64,000 bases of DNA from Roseibium algicola (GTDB lineage: Bacteria > Pseudomonadota > Alphaproteobacteria > Rhizobiales > Stappiaceae), in assembly GCF_001999245.1 (NCBI RefSeq), contig NZ_CP019630.1, positions 4,927,001-4,991,000 of the forward strand. The letters are read 5' to 3'. Below are positions 11,437 through 20,413 of the stretch, one piece after another (position 1 is the stretch's first letter; the number at the start of each line of letters is the position of its first letter). The notes beneath the pieces are model-generated. The model ran no database searches, was not told the origin of the DNA, and worked only from the letters and a program-made list of their open reading frames with translations. The translations under genes and the position numbers were made by a program.

Positions 11437-12411
11437 TTATTGAACCCCGATTTCCTTGTAGTAACGGGCAGCGCCCGGGTGGAACGTGGCCGTGCCGAGT
11501 GTCTGTGCGGCATATTCTGGCGACAAGGCCTTGGCCCAGGGGGCATCGGTTGTGATGCTGCCAAGGTTTTCCCAGAAGGCCTTGGTGATCCGGTAGACGA
11601 GTTCTTCGTCAAGGTCCGCACGCACACCGATCCCGACTGCCGTGTCGTTGGACATGACCGGACCGTCATTCACCTGGTTCTCGTAGAGACCTGCCGGAAT
11701 TTCAGCCCGCTGGCGGAACTTGCCGAGGAACTTGTCGACCTCTTCACCCTGATCGTCTTCCGGCCCGATGAAGCGGACTGTCTCGGTTTCGGTGAACTGG
11801 ATGAACTGCTGGCACGGGTCGATGCAGCCGTTGACATACATTTCCACCTTGCCGTCCAGGAAGGACTGGAAGCCGGTTGCCCAGTTTGCCTTGATGGCGT
11901 CGTAGTCCTCGCCGGCAACAAGTCCGGTGGTGGCCTCGATCCAGCCCTTGGCTGCGTTGTACGCACCGCCACCTTGCGGTCCGAGGAAGACCGTTGCACC
12001 TTCGATGTCATCCAGAACGGTGATGTCGCTGTCTCCACGAACGGCGAAGTGATACTGGCCGTAGGGGAACCACATCAGCACCTGCACATTCTTGGCAAGT
12101 TCCGGGGCTTCCGGCTCGTTCTTGTACATGGCCGCACCGTTGCTCATCAGGATGTGGATGGTGGGCGAGATCATGTACATGTCGAGATTGCCGCGAGCGG
12201 TTTCCATCTGGTGCAGCGTTGCCGCGCCGCCTCCGGCGACTTCGATGGAAACATCATCGAGCTTGTCCGTCACGATGTTGGCGAAGGTCGCCATGGTGAT
12301 TGCCTGACCGAGGCTTGGCTCGATGGTCTGCATCTTGAGCGTGGTGTCTTGAGCCGACGCAGAGCCGGCCAGTATCAGGCCCGCAAGGGCTGTAAAGGCA
12401 AATCGTTTCAT
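11437..12411 (-). CDS. TAXI-family TRAP transporter solute-binding protein
   Basis: This periplasmic binding protein has a signal peptide (MKRFAFTALAGLILAGSASAQ) and fits the TAXI branch of TRAP binding proteins in length (324 residues) and in motifs such as SIEVAGGGAATLHQM and VFLGPQGGGAYNAAK. It presents an acidic ligand to the fused permease encoded 28 bases upstream. It is the last gene of the run LysR, sulfatase, permease, binding protein. The ligand is unknown; the sulfatase neighbour suggests a sulfated organic acid or sugar. Confidence 0.92.
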   Translation of the reverse strand: MKRFAFTALAGLILAGSASAQDTTLKMQTIEPSLGQAITMATFANIVTDKLDDVSIEVAGGGAATLHQMETARGNLDMYMISPTIHILMSNGAAMYKNEPEAPELAKNVQVLMWFPYGQYHFAVRGDSDITVLDDIEGATVFLGPQGGGAYNAAKGWIEATTGLVAGEDYDAIKANWATGFQSFLDGKVEMYVNGCIDPCQQFIQFTETETVRFIGPEDDQGEEVDKFLGKFRQRAEIPAGLYENQVNDGPVMSNDTAVGIGVRADLDEELVYRITKAFWENLGSITTDAPWAKALSPEYAAQTLGTATFHPGAARYYKEIGVQ

Positions 12412-12439
12412 TCCGTCCTCCCGTGGAAAATTGCTCTTT

Positions 12440-14551
12440 TCATTGTGATGGATTGGGCGCGGCGGCTGGGCTCCGGTGCCGCATTGCGTGAAAGGCGAAG
12501 TCCGCCAGGATCAGAACCGCGGCTGCACCGGCAATGGCCACGTGCGGCACCAGAACCAGCAGGCCGAGGCAAATGCGCAAAATACGCTCCCAGTACGGCA
12601 GGCGCCCCCGGTCAAACCCGGCCAAAGCGGAAGCGATCGACCACATGGCAAGCGCGAAAGCGGCGATGATCCAGAAGAACGCTCCCCAGGAGACTGTCGC
12701 GAGATCGACCATCGCCTTGCTGTCCGGCGCGCCGGTGCCGAACCAGGCGAACAGCACCTGCAGCTTGTAGAGAACCGCCGGGTGATAGACGAAGACAAAG
12801 GGGATCAGGAAGCCGGCAATGCCGATCCGGGCGGCTTCGAAACCCGTGCGGATCGGGTCTGCCCCGGCAATCGGGGCGGCGGCAAAGGCGGCGAGCGCAA
12901 CGGGCGGGGTAACCGTGGACATGACCGCAAAGAAGACCACGAACAGGTGCAGCGTCAGTTCGGGGATACCAACCGCATCAATGCCGGAAGAGAGCGCGAT
13001 CACGATAATGAAATAGGTTGCGCCAGGCGGCAGACCCATGCCGAGCACGATGGCGCCGAGGGCAACGACCACCAGTACGAGCGGCAGCGGCCCGCTGGCG
13101 AGCTGTGTCAGCAACAGCGCAAGGCGACCGGCAAAACCGGACACCTGGATCAGGCCGACGATCAGTCCGATGGCCGTAACGATGACGACGATCGTAGCCG
13201 CCATGCGACCCGCGTTGACGAACGCCTGCCAGAGGCGTGTGCGGGACCGGAATTCGCTGAACAGGACCAGCGCGGAGACGATGGCGGCAATAAAGCCGTA
13301 GAACCCCGCCTTGGGTACGGACGGCTGGCTGAACAGGAAATAGGTAAGCACACCCAGTGGCACGACAAACACGAGGCACTGCACCCATTCCTTGCCTGTC
13401 AGTGGCGGCCGTTGCTCTTTCGGCAGGGCCCCGATGCCAAGACGCCGGGCCTCGAAATAGACCGTCAGGAAGGTGGCGAAGTAGAACATGATCGCGGGCA
13501 GGATGGCGGCCACAACGATGTAGCGGTATTCCAGCCCGATCTGTCCGGCGACGAAGAAGGCGACAACCCCCATCACCGGCGGCATGATCTGACCGCCTGT
13601 GGACGCGGCAGCTTCCACAGCCCCGGCAAAGGCCGGCTTGAAGCCGGACTTCTTGATGACGGGAATGGTCATCACGCCGGTGGAGACCACGTTGGAAATC
13701 GCGGCGCCGGAAAGCGTGCCGAATAGGGCGGAGGAGGCGACCGCCGCGTGAGCGGCACCACCGACGAGCCCGCCGGTGAGCCGGTTGGCGATCTTCAACA
13801 GCAGGTCGCCCGCGCCCGAAGCCATCATCACCGCACCGAAAACGATGAAGATCAGCACGCTGCCGGAGACGACCTGCAGGGGCTGACCGAACTGGCCACC
13901 GGTCTGGGCCCAGAAGTTCAACACCATGGCGCGAAGGCTCTGCCCGAATGTGGAGTCGGATCCGGCCAGAATACCGGTCCAGTCCGGCAGGTAGCCGCGA
14001 ATGAAGAAATAGACCACCCAGAAGAGGCAGAAGGCGACGATGAAGCCGCCGAACATGCGCCAGGTCAGATAGAGCGTAATGGCGGTGGCGATCGGGAACA
14101 TCACGAAGTCGATGGGGCTGGCGCTTGGCAGCGCACCGCCGTCAGTCGCGAAGATCTTCAGCATCCAGGACACAAAGGCGGCGAGCGCAAGCAGCGTCAG
14201 CGCCCAGTTGAGCCAGCGCCAGGCGCGGCCCCGGTGCAGTGTCAGCAGACAGATGGCAAAGGAAAAGACGATTGGCAGGCCGATGATCAGCCCGGTCGGC
14301 AGCAGGAAGGATCGTTCGAACGAGCGGTAACCAGCCCCAAGCCAGTGGTCGCGAAGCAGGGCGCGCTGATCGCGGCGCGACAGTTCATCGAAGCCTTGTG
14401 TTGTGGTCTCGATGAACCAGCGGACAAAATCCGTGATCGGGCCGGAGGCCGCATAGGTAACGATCACGAGCACGAAAAGCACGGCGAGACAGTCGGCAAT
14501 CCACTTGTCGCTACGGGCAATGGCCGGGGTGTCGCCTGTTGCCGTGCTCAC
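12440..14551 (-). CDS. Fused TRAP transporter permease (DctQM type, TAXI partner)
   Basis: This protein of about 703 residues is almost wholly hydrophobic: an N-terminal four-helix small-subunit part, then a 12-helix large-subunit part with SGAAISNVVSTGVMTIPVIKK and GGQIMPPVMG, hallmarks of TRAP large subunits. It imports the ligand with Na+. I chose GTG at 14551, one base after the sulfatase stop, because AGGGAGGA precedes it by the right distance. An ATG at 14581 would overlap the sulfatase gene by 29 bases. The tight packing implies one transcript with the sulfatase and TAXI protein. Confidence 0.93.
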   Translation of the reverse strand: MSTATGDTPAIARSDKWIADCLAVLFVLVIVTYAASGPITDFVRWFIETTTQGFDELSRRDQRALLRDHWLGAGYRSFERSFLLPTGLIIGLPIVFSFAICLLTLHRGRAWRWLNWALTLLALAAFVSWMLKIFATDGGALPSASPIDFVMFPIATAITLYLTWRMFGGFIVAFCLFWVVYFFIRGYLPDWTGILAGSDSTFGQSLRAMVLNFWAQTGGQFGQPLQVVSGSVLIFIVFGAVMMASGAGDLLLKIANRLTGGLVGGAAHAAVASSALFGTLSGAAISNVVSTGVMTIPVIKKSGFKPAFAGAVEAAASTGGQIMPPVMGVVAFFVAGQIGLEYRYIVVAAILPAIMFYFATFLTVYFEARRLGIGALPKEQRPPLTGKEWVQCLVFVVPLGVLTYFLFSQPSVPKAGFYGFIAAIVSALVLFSEFRSRTRLWQAFVNAGRMAATIVVIVTAIGLIVGLIQVSGFAGRLALLLTQLASGPLPLVLVVVALGAIVLGMGLPPGATYFIIVIALSSGIDAVGIPELTLHLFVVFFAVMSTVTPPVALAAFAAAPIAGADPIRTGFEAARIGIAGFLIPFVFVYHPAVLYKLQVLFAWFGTGAPDSKAMVDLATVSWGAFFWIIAAFALAMWSIASALAGFDRGRLPYWERILRICLGLLVLVPHVAIAGAAAVLILADFAFHAMRHRSPAAAPNPSQ

Positions 14552-14552
14552 C

Positions 14553-16208
14553 TCAACGTCCTCCCTTTTCGGGCGAAACATGATCCTGCAGGGCAGGGCC
14601 GCGATAGGCCTCGGTCAGTTCCTCCGGCACTTCCGATCCATCCTTCAGGAACGGAAGAATACCGCGCCGGGCGGACTTGCCGCGCATGTCGGCGATATCG
14701 GCATCCGACCGCGTCACACGCTGCGACATACGCCGGCCCCAGCGGGCCAGTAGGTCGTACATGCGGGCGATCTCGGCCTCATGGCCGTCGGCCTTGGCCA
14801 GGTCGTGGAATTCTTCCGGGTCGTTCTCAAGGTCGAACAGCATCGGCCGGAAACCGCCTTCGGCATGGATCAGCTTGTAGCGGCCGTCGAACACCATGAA
14901 GAGACGGGCATCCCTGGTGGTGACGCCAAGGGAGGCGCACATGGGGGTGACGGAATAGTCGTATTCGCTGATGACCGCCTCTCGCCAGTCGGGCGTCTCC
15001 CCGCGCAGCCAGGGGCTCAGACTGCGGCCTTCCAGAATGTGACCGGCTTCGACCCCGCCGGCAGCTTCCAGAAATGTCGGGGCAAGGTCGATGGCTTCTA
15101 CCAGCGCATCGCAGGTGGTGCCTCTTGTGGCATCGGCTTCGGATCGCGGATCGTAGACGATCATCGGGATCTTGACCGAAGGCTCGTGGAACAGGTCCTT
15201 TTCGCCGAGCCAGTGGTCCCCGAGATAATCGCCGTGGTCGGAGGTGAGCACAATCATCGTGTCCTCCATCCGGCCGGTCTCTTCCAGGTAGTCCAGGAGC
15301 CTGCCGAGCTGGTCGTCGCATTGCTTGATCAGGCCCATGTAGGCGGGGATGACCTTCCGGCGCACGTCGTCCTGCTGAAAGGCGGCCGCAATCTTGTTGG
15401 CCATGAAAGCCGCGTAGACAGGGTGGGCGTTGTCGCGCTCGACATCGGCGCGGATAGCGGCGGGAACGTGGTTCTGCCCGTACATGTCGTGGTAGGGCGC
15501 CGGCACGATGTATGGCCAATGGGGCTTGATGTAGCTGACATGCGCGCACCAGGGTGCAGTCGCCTGTTCAATGAATTCGATCGTGCGGGTCGTCAGCCAG
15601 GGTGTTTCGCTGTCTTCCTCGCGGATATTGGCGGGCTTGTCCGCATTGTCGAACATCCAGCCGGACGCCTTCTCGCCGTTTTCGACGCCGGCGTTGGCGA
15701 AATCCGCCCAGGGGTTCTCTCCCGCATAGCCGCGGGACTTGAGGTATTCGTTGTAAGGCGAACGTTTTTCGTCATAAAAGCCGTCCGGCCCTTCGCCCCA
15801 GAGCCCGTCGTCCCGAACCCAGACATCAAATCCGCACTCGGCCTGCCGGGCGCCGATGATGCTGTCCGGGGACAGCCCCAGCCGGGTCATGCCTTCCGCA
15901 TCCACCTTCATGTGCGTCTTGCCGATAAGCCAGCAGTCCATGCCGGCCTTGCGCAGGTGATCGCCGAGCGTGTGTTCGCCGACCCGGAGCGGGTAGCCAT
16001 TCCACTGTGCCCCGTGGGAGGACGCATAGCGCCCGGTGTAGAAGCTCATCCGGCTGGCGCCACATATAGGGGATTGCACATAGGCATTGGTAAAGCGCAC
16101 GCCCCTGGCGGCAACCCGGTCAAAATTCGGTGTGTGCAGATAAGGGTGTCCCGCGCAGCTCAGATAGTCGAAGCGCAGCTGGTCGTACATGACGAACAGG
16201 ATATTCAC
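14553..16208 (-). CDS. Sulfatase (formylglycine-dependent, cytoplasmic-type)
   Basis: This 551-residue S1-type sulfatase has the modification motif CGASR, with the cysteine (49) that would become formylglycine, preceded by metal-ligand region YDQLR (8-12) and followed by TSDHGDYLGDH (322-332) and the Lys of GEKDLFHE. It would hydrolyse a sulfate ester. There is no signal peptide, so it should act in the cytoplasm on an imported substrate. It is immediately followed by a TRAP permease and a TAXI binding protein, which fits import of the intact sulfate ester. An arylsulfatase, sugar sulfatase or phosphonate ester hydrolase activity cannot be separated by eye. Confidence 0.9.
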   Translation of the reverse strand: MNILFVMYDQLRFDYLSCAGHPYLHTPNFDRVAARGVRFTNAYVQSPICGASRMSFYTGRYASSHGAQWNGYPLRVGEHTLGDHLRKAGMDCWLIGKTHMKVDAEGMTRLGLSPDSIIGARQAECGFDVWVRDDGLWGEGPDGFYDEKRSPYNEYLKSRGYAGENPWADFANAGVENGEKASGWMFDNADKPANIREEDSETPWLTTRTIEFIEQATAPWCAHVSYIKPHWPYIVPAPYHDMYGQNHVPAAIRADVERDNAHPVYAAFMANKIAAAFQQDDVRRKVIPAYMGLIKQCDDQLGRLLDYLEETGRMEDTMIVLTSDHGDYLGDHWLGEKDLFHEPSVKIPMIVYDPRSEADATRGTTCDALVEAIDLAPTFLEAAGGVEAGHILEGRSLSPWLRGETPDWREAVISEYDYSVTPMCASLGVTTRDARLFMVFDGRYKLIHAEGGFRPMLFDLENDPEEFHDLAKADGHEAEIARMYDLLARWGRRMSQRVTRSDADIADMRGKSARRGILPFLKDGSEVPEELTEAYRGPALQDHVSPEKGGR

Positions 16209-16299
16209 TCAGATGTCCTCCCAAGGTGCCGCTTCTGCGGCCTTCTTGGGGGGAAGACTAGCACTCCGGAGGTATATCCCTCAATTAACTCGAACTCAT

Positions 16300-16322
16300 G
16301 GATATAACTTCAGGTTATATCC
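16300..16322. promoter_or_regulatory. Perfect 9-bp inverted repeat, likely LysR operator
   Basis: GGATATAAC-TTCAG-GTTATATCC lies between the LysR gene and the sulfatase start, about 90 bases before the sulfatase ATG. The core ATAAC-N5-GTTAT is the size and form of a LysR (T-N11-A) site. A related half-site GGTATATCC occurs at 16271-16279, as expected for a second activation site. Confidence 0.6.
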
Positions 16323-16324
16323 AA

Positions 16325-17227
16325 TCATGTCTGGGGAGCGCAATTGCGGCCTTCTTCGCGAACGATGTCTGCAAAGGCGAGGGCCGCAGGCGTCAGCAGC
16401 CTTTCCTTGGTCCAGGTAAGGGCAATATCCACCGTCAGCATGCTCAGGTCGACAGGTAGCGCCGTCACGGACCACCGTTCCCTGACCTCGTCCACAATGA
16501 GCGATGGAAACGAACAGACGATGTCGGACTGTTCCAGAACGGACAGAATACTGAGGATCGAATCGGAGCGGATGACAGGGGCGGGCCCTTGCAGACCGTG
16601 CAGGCGGAAGAAGTCCTGAAAAAGAGGGCGGCGGCTGCTCGGGCCGATAACGGCCCATCGTGCGTTCAACAGGTCCTGCGGTTTTGACAGGTCCTTCAGG
16701 TAGGACTGCTGGCCCGCAAGGAAGGTCACCGATGTCGTCAGCAGCGGTTCGACATGAAGCCCTGCCTTGGGCTGTCCGTCAGGAGCCGGGCCGATGACGA
16801 AATCCGCTTCGCCCGACCTCAGCGCGTGAAAGGCCTTCGGGGCGTGGCCTCCGGTGATGTTCAGCTCGATGCCCGGAAACCGGTTCTGAAACCGGCGCAG
16901 CACAGGAGGAATGATCTTCAGTGCGGCGAGCGGCGACACCACGACCGAAATCATGCCGACATATTGCCCGCGTGACTGGGCGACATCTTCCGAAAGCTTC
17001 TGCAGGTCGCTTTGGATGCGGCGGCAGCGGTCGATGACGGTCTGGCCTTCCAGTGTCGGCACGATGCCGCTCGGCACCCGGTGAAACAGAACAACGCCGA
17101 GATCGCCCTCGATCTTCTTCAACGCCTTGGTGATTGCGGGCTGAGATTTCCCAAGGACCTTCGCGGCCGCGGCCAGGCTTCCAAGGGTCGCGACAGCGTC
17201 GATCAGTTCCACATACTGGGCTTTCAC
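16325..17227 (-). CDS. LysR-family transcriptional regulator
   Basis: This 300-residue LysR protein has an N-terminal winged helix (GSLAAAAKVLGKSQPAITKALKKIE) and a C-terminal effector domain. I chose GTG at 17227 (VKAQYVEL) because GGAAGG lies 7 bases upstream and the helix-turn-helix then begins at the usual position; a TTG 15 codons earlier has no good site. It precedes the sulfatase-TRAP genes on the same strand and is divergent from the second TRAP operon, so it could control both. A matching operator lies right after it. Confidence 0.9.
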   Translation of the reverse strand: MKAQYVELIDAVATLGSLAAAAKVLGKSQPAITKALKKIEGDLGVVLFHRVPSGIVPTLEGQTVIDRCRRIQSDLQKLSEDVAQSRGQYVGMISVVVSPLAALKIIPPVLRRFQNRFPGIELNITGGHAPKAFHALRSGEADFVIGPAPDGQPKAGLHVEPLLTTSVTFLAGQQSYLKDLSKPQDLLNARWAVIGPSSRRPLFQDFFRLHGLQGPAPVIRSDSILSILSVLEQSDIVCSFPSLIVDEVRERWSVTALPVDLSMLTVDIALTWTKERLLTPAALAFADIVREEGRNCAPQT

Positions 17228-17523
17228 GCCAAGGCCTTCCGGTTGATTTCTGGCAGTGCCAGACTGTGCCAAAGTTCGGTTGATCAGGCTACAGAACGCT
17301 GCATTTAGGCTTGGGACAAGGGGTGGAAACCGCCGCTATCGGGCTTGCAGCAGGTGCTGGTACTTGCTCTCATGGTTTTCGCAACAGGTGTGATCAATTC
17401 CATTTGGTTATCGGTCGATCCTGTCTTCCCATTATTCTTGGCAACGGACTTTCACTAGGTTCCCTTAGGTGGGAGTTGACGTCCGTCGCCGGTCGTCGGT
17501 CCCGTCAAGTGGAGGAGACATCA

Positions 17524-18507
17524 ATGAACAAGATACACAAGGGCCTTTGTGCAGGCCTGCTCGCGTCCGTCTTTGCTTTCGGTGCGCTGCCCGCGCAGGC
17601 CGAGACCTACATCGTTGCCGTTGGCGCAGCTTCCAACAGCTTGCAGGGCCGCAGCGCGCAGAAGTTTGCCGAGGAGCTGCAGGCGCGTCTCGGCGATGCC
17701 GACAAGGTCGAATTCTATGCCGACGCACAGCTGGGCGACGAGAAGGAGCTGATGCAGAAGCTGCGTCTCGGCACCGTGCAGTTCACCCTGATTTCGTCCA
17801 TCATGACCAACGTGGCGCCGGAATTCGCCCTGTTCGACATGCCGTTCCTCGTCAAGGACCGCGAGCATCTGAAGGCCATCGACGCCAATCTGGTCAAGAC
17901 GGAACTGGCGCCCAAGGCGGAAGCCGCCGGTCTTCACGTGATTTCGACCTGGGAAAACGGGTTCCGCCAGATCACGAACAACTCCCGCCCGATCAACACT
18001 CCGGCTGACCTGGACGGGCTGAAGATCCGTACACCGTCTTCCGAGTGGCGCGTCGCGATGTTCAAGGAATGGGGCTCCAACCCGACTCCGATGGCATTTT
18101 CGGAAGTGTTCGTGGCCTTGCAGACCGGCACCATGGACGGGCAGGAAAATCCGCTCACCAACATTGTCGGCGCCAATTTCCAGGAAGTTCAGAAGTATCT
18201 CAGCCTGACAGGTCACGTCTATTCGCCGACCTACCTGACGACGGGTGCCGGAACCTGGGGCAAGCTGCCGGAAAACGTCAAGACGGCCGTATCCGAAGTT
18301 GCAGCTTCGGTGCAGGACTGGTCGCTCAATGAAGGCGAGACCGCGGACAGGGAGCTGGTCGACAAGGTGCGTGCCGCCGGGGTCGAGGTGAACGAGGCCG
18401 ACAAGTCCGCTTTCATCGCAGCGTCTGCGCCGATCTACGAAGCCTTTGCTGCAAAGGTTGAGGGTGGCGACAAGCTGGTGGGGCTGGCGCAGAGCCTTGC
18501 CGACTGA
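17524..18507 (+). CDS. dctP: TRAP transporter periplasmic binding protein, DctP family
   Basis: This 327-residue DctP-type binding protein has a signal peptide ending near QAE (residues 1-25). The ligand arginine region (GLKIRTPSSEWRV) and GTMDGQENP are typical of TRAP P-subunits that bind carboxylates. I chose the ATG at 17524, preceded by GGAGGAGA; the frame is open upstream but lacks similarity. It heads an operon with the small and large permease genes, a PdxA-like dehydrogenase and an enolase-family dehydratase, so the ligand is probably a sugar acid. Confidence 0.94.
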   Translation: MNKIHKGLCAGLLASVFAFGALPAQAETYIVAVGAASNSLQGRSAQKFAEELQARLGDADKVEFYADAQLGDEKELMQKLRLGTVQFTLISSIMTNVAPEFALFDMPFLVKDREHLKAIDANLVKTELAPKAEAAGLHVISTWENGFRQITNNSRPINTPADLDGLKIRTPSSEWRVAMFKEWGSNPTPMAFSEVFVALQTGTMDGQENPLTNIVGANFQEVQKYLSLTGHVYSPTYLTTGAGTWGKLPENVKTAVSEVAASVQDWSLNEGETADRELVDKVRAAGVEVNEADKSAFIAASAPIYEAFAAKVEGGDKLVGLAQSLAD

Positions 18508-18572
18508 TCAAACAAGACACTGACAAAACAGCCGGCCGGGTCAACCGGCCGGCAATTTCTCTGGGAGGAGCC

Positions 18573-19136
18573 ATGATTGCTTTGTTCGAGCGCCTTTTGT
18601 TGCGCGCAATCGAGGCTGTCTGCATCGCACTTCTGCTCGCCTTGACGGGAGCGGTCATCTACTCGACGACAATGCGCTATCTGGGGGCTTCGCCGTCCTG
18701 GTACGACGAACTGGCCAGCGTGATGCTGGCGTGGTTGACCTACTTCGGCGCGACCTACGCTGTCTTCATGCGGCATCACATGTCATTTTCCGGCCTGGTG
18801 ACTGCCATGCCGAGAGGGCTGGCGGTGGCTCTGACGGCCTTTTCGGAGCTGCTCGTCATCGCCTTCTTCGCAATTGTTGCCTGGTACGGCTATGCGGTTC
18901 TGGCGGTTGCCAAGTGGGATTCACTCCTCAGCCTTCCGTGGATGACGCTCGACATCGTACAATCGGTCATCCCCATCACCTCAGGTCTCATGATCATCGG
19001 AACGCTGCTGACGTTGCCACGCACGTTGCGCGACGCTGCCGCCGGGGTTGATCGGGAACACGCGGAAATCGAACACGCAATTGCCGAGGCTGAAGAAGAG
19101 GCCCAGGCCATGCACGCGCGGGAGGGCACGCGATGA
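18573..19136 (+). CDS. dctQ: TRAP transporter small permease, DctQ family
   Basis: The 187-residue protein has four membrane helices (about 15-35, 50-70, 85-110, 130-150) and a charged C-terminal tail. The motif SPSWYDELASVMLAWLTYFG matches DctQ. The ribosome-binding site GGGAGGAG is strong. Its stop overlaps the DctM start (ATGA), so the two are translationally coupled. Confidence 0.93.
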   Translation: MIALFERLLLRAIEAVCIALLLALTGAVIYSTTMRYLGASPSWYDELASVMLAWLTYFGATYAVFMRHHMSFSGLVTAMPRGLAVALTAFSELLVIAFFAIVAWYGYAVLAVAKWDSLLSLPWMTLDIVQSVIPITSGLMIIGTLLTLPRTLRDAAAGVDREHAEIEHAIAEAEEEAQAMHAREGTR

Positions 19137-20413
19137 TCCTTCTTCTGACAACAATCGTCCTGATCGGACTGATCCTGATCAATGTGCCGATTGCCGTGGC
19201 AATCGGGATTGTCGCTCTCGGCGGGTTCGTCCTGACTTCGGGTACGGACCGGCTCTACGACATGGCCATCGCGCTCTATTCGGGCTCGACCTCCTTTCCG
19301 CTGATCGCCATTCCGCTGTTCATCCTTGCCGGCAACCTGATGAACACGTCAGGCATTTCCGTCAGGCTGATCAACTTTGTCACTGCTCTCATCGGCTTTG
19401 TCCGGGGCGGGCTGGGCATGGTCAACATCGGTGTTTCGATGGTCTTTGCCGAAATTTCCGGGTCAGCCGTGGCCGATGTGGCTGCCACCGGTACGGTGCT
19501 GATCCCGGAAATGAAGAAACGCGGCTATTCCCGGACGCTTGCGGCGGCAATCACCTCGTCTTCGGCGTCCCTTGCCATCATCATTCCGCCGTCCATTCCC
19601 ATGATCCTTTATGGTGCAATTGCCGAAACTTCGGTGCTGAAGCTGTTCGTGGCCGGTATCGTTCCGGGCGTTCTCGGCGGCGGGCTGCTGATGATCGTCA
19701 CCTATATTCTGGCGGTTCGCTACAACCTGCCGCGTGCCGAAGGCTTCGACCTTCGCCACGTTGCCAAAACCTTCCGGGAAGCATTCTGGGCGCTCACCAT
19801 GCCGGTGATCATCCTGGGCGGCATATTCTCCGGTATCGTGACGGCAACGGAAGGCGCCGGGCTGGCGGTGCTGGCCGCCCTGGTGATCGGCCTGTTCATC
19901 TACCGGGATCTTGATGTCCGGCGCCTGCGCAAGACCATGCTGGAAGGTATCAGCCAGACGGGCGTGGTCATGCTTCTGGTGGCAACATCCGCCGCGCTCG
20001 GGCTGTTCCTGACGCAGGCCCAAGTGCCGCAGCAACTGGCCGCGCAGATCACCGAACTGACCACCAATCCCTTCATCGTGCTGGCCTTGCTCAACCTGCT
20101 CTTGCTGGTGCTTGGCATGTTCCTGCACGGGGCGGCAGCAATCATCCTGGTCGTGCCGGTGGTCATGCCGCTGGTGAATGCGGTTGGCATCGACCCGATC
20201 CATTTCGGCATCATGGTGACACTCAACCTTGCTATCGGTCAGCAGACGCCGCCGGTCGCCTCTGTGCTGATCACGTCCTGCTCGATTGCCAAGGCGGGCA
20301 TCTGGGAAACGTCCCGTGCCAACCTGCCGTTCATCGGCGTGCTCGCCCTGATCCTGCTTCTGGTGACCTACGTTCCCCAGGTTTCCCTTGCTTTGACGGA
20401 GTTTATTCAATGA
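19133..20413 (+). CDS. dctM: TRAP transporter large permease, DctM family
   Basis: This 426-residue protein has about 12 membrane helices and carries family blocks such as EISGSAVADVAATGTVLIPEM and IIIPPSIPMILYGA. It forms the Na+-driven translocation channel with DctQ. It overlaps the preceding gene by 4 bases and the next gene, the PdxA-like dehydrogenase, by 4 bases, so import and the first catabolic steps are in one operon. Confidence 0.95.
   Translation: MILLLTTIVLIGLILINVPIAVAIGIVALGGFVLTSGTDRLYDMAIALYSGSTSFPLIAIPLFILAGNLMNTSGISVRLINFVTALIGFVRGGLGMVNIGVSMVFAEISGSAVADVAATGTVLIPEMKKRGYSRTLAAAITSSSASLAIIIPPSIPMILYGAIAETSVLKLFVAGIVPGVLGGGLLMIVTYILAVRYNLPRAEGFDLRHVAKTFREAFWALTMPVIILGGIFSGIVTATEGAGLAVLAALVIGLFIYRDLDVRRLRKTMLEGISQTGVVMLLVATSAALGLFLTQAQVPQQLAAQITELTTNPFIVLALLNLLLLVLGMFLHGAAAIILVVPVVMPLVNAVGIDPIHFGIMVTLNLAIGQQTPPVASVLITSCSIAKAGIWETSRANLPFIGVLALILLLVTYVPQVSLALTEFIQ

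Noticed and set aside
14552..14581. Upstream ATG (14581) as the start of the fused TRAP permease
   Set aside because: It overlaps the sulfatase gene by 29 bases and lacks a ribosome-binding site, whereas GTG at 14551 follows AGGGAGGA at the correct spacing.
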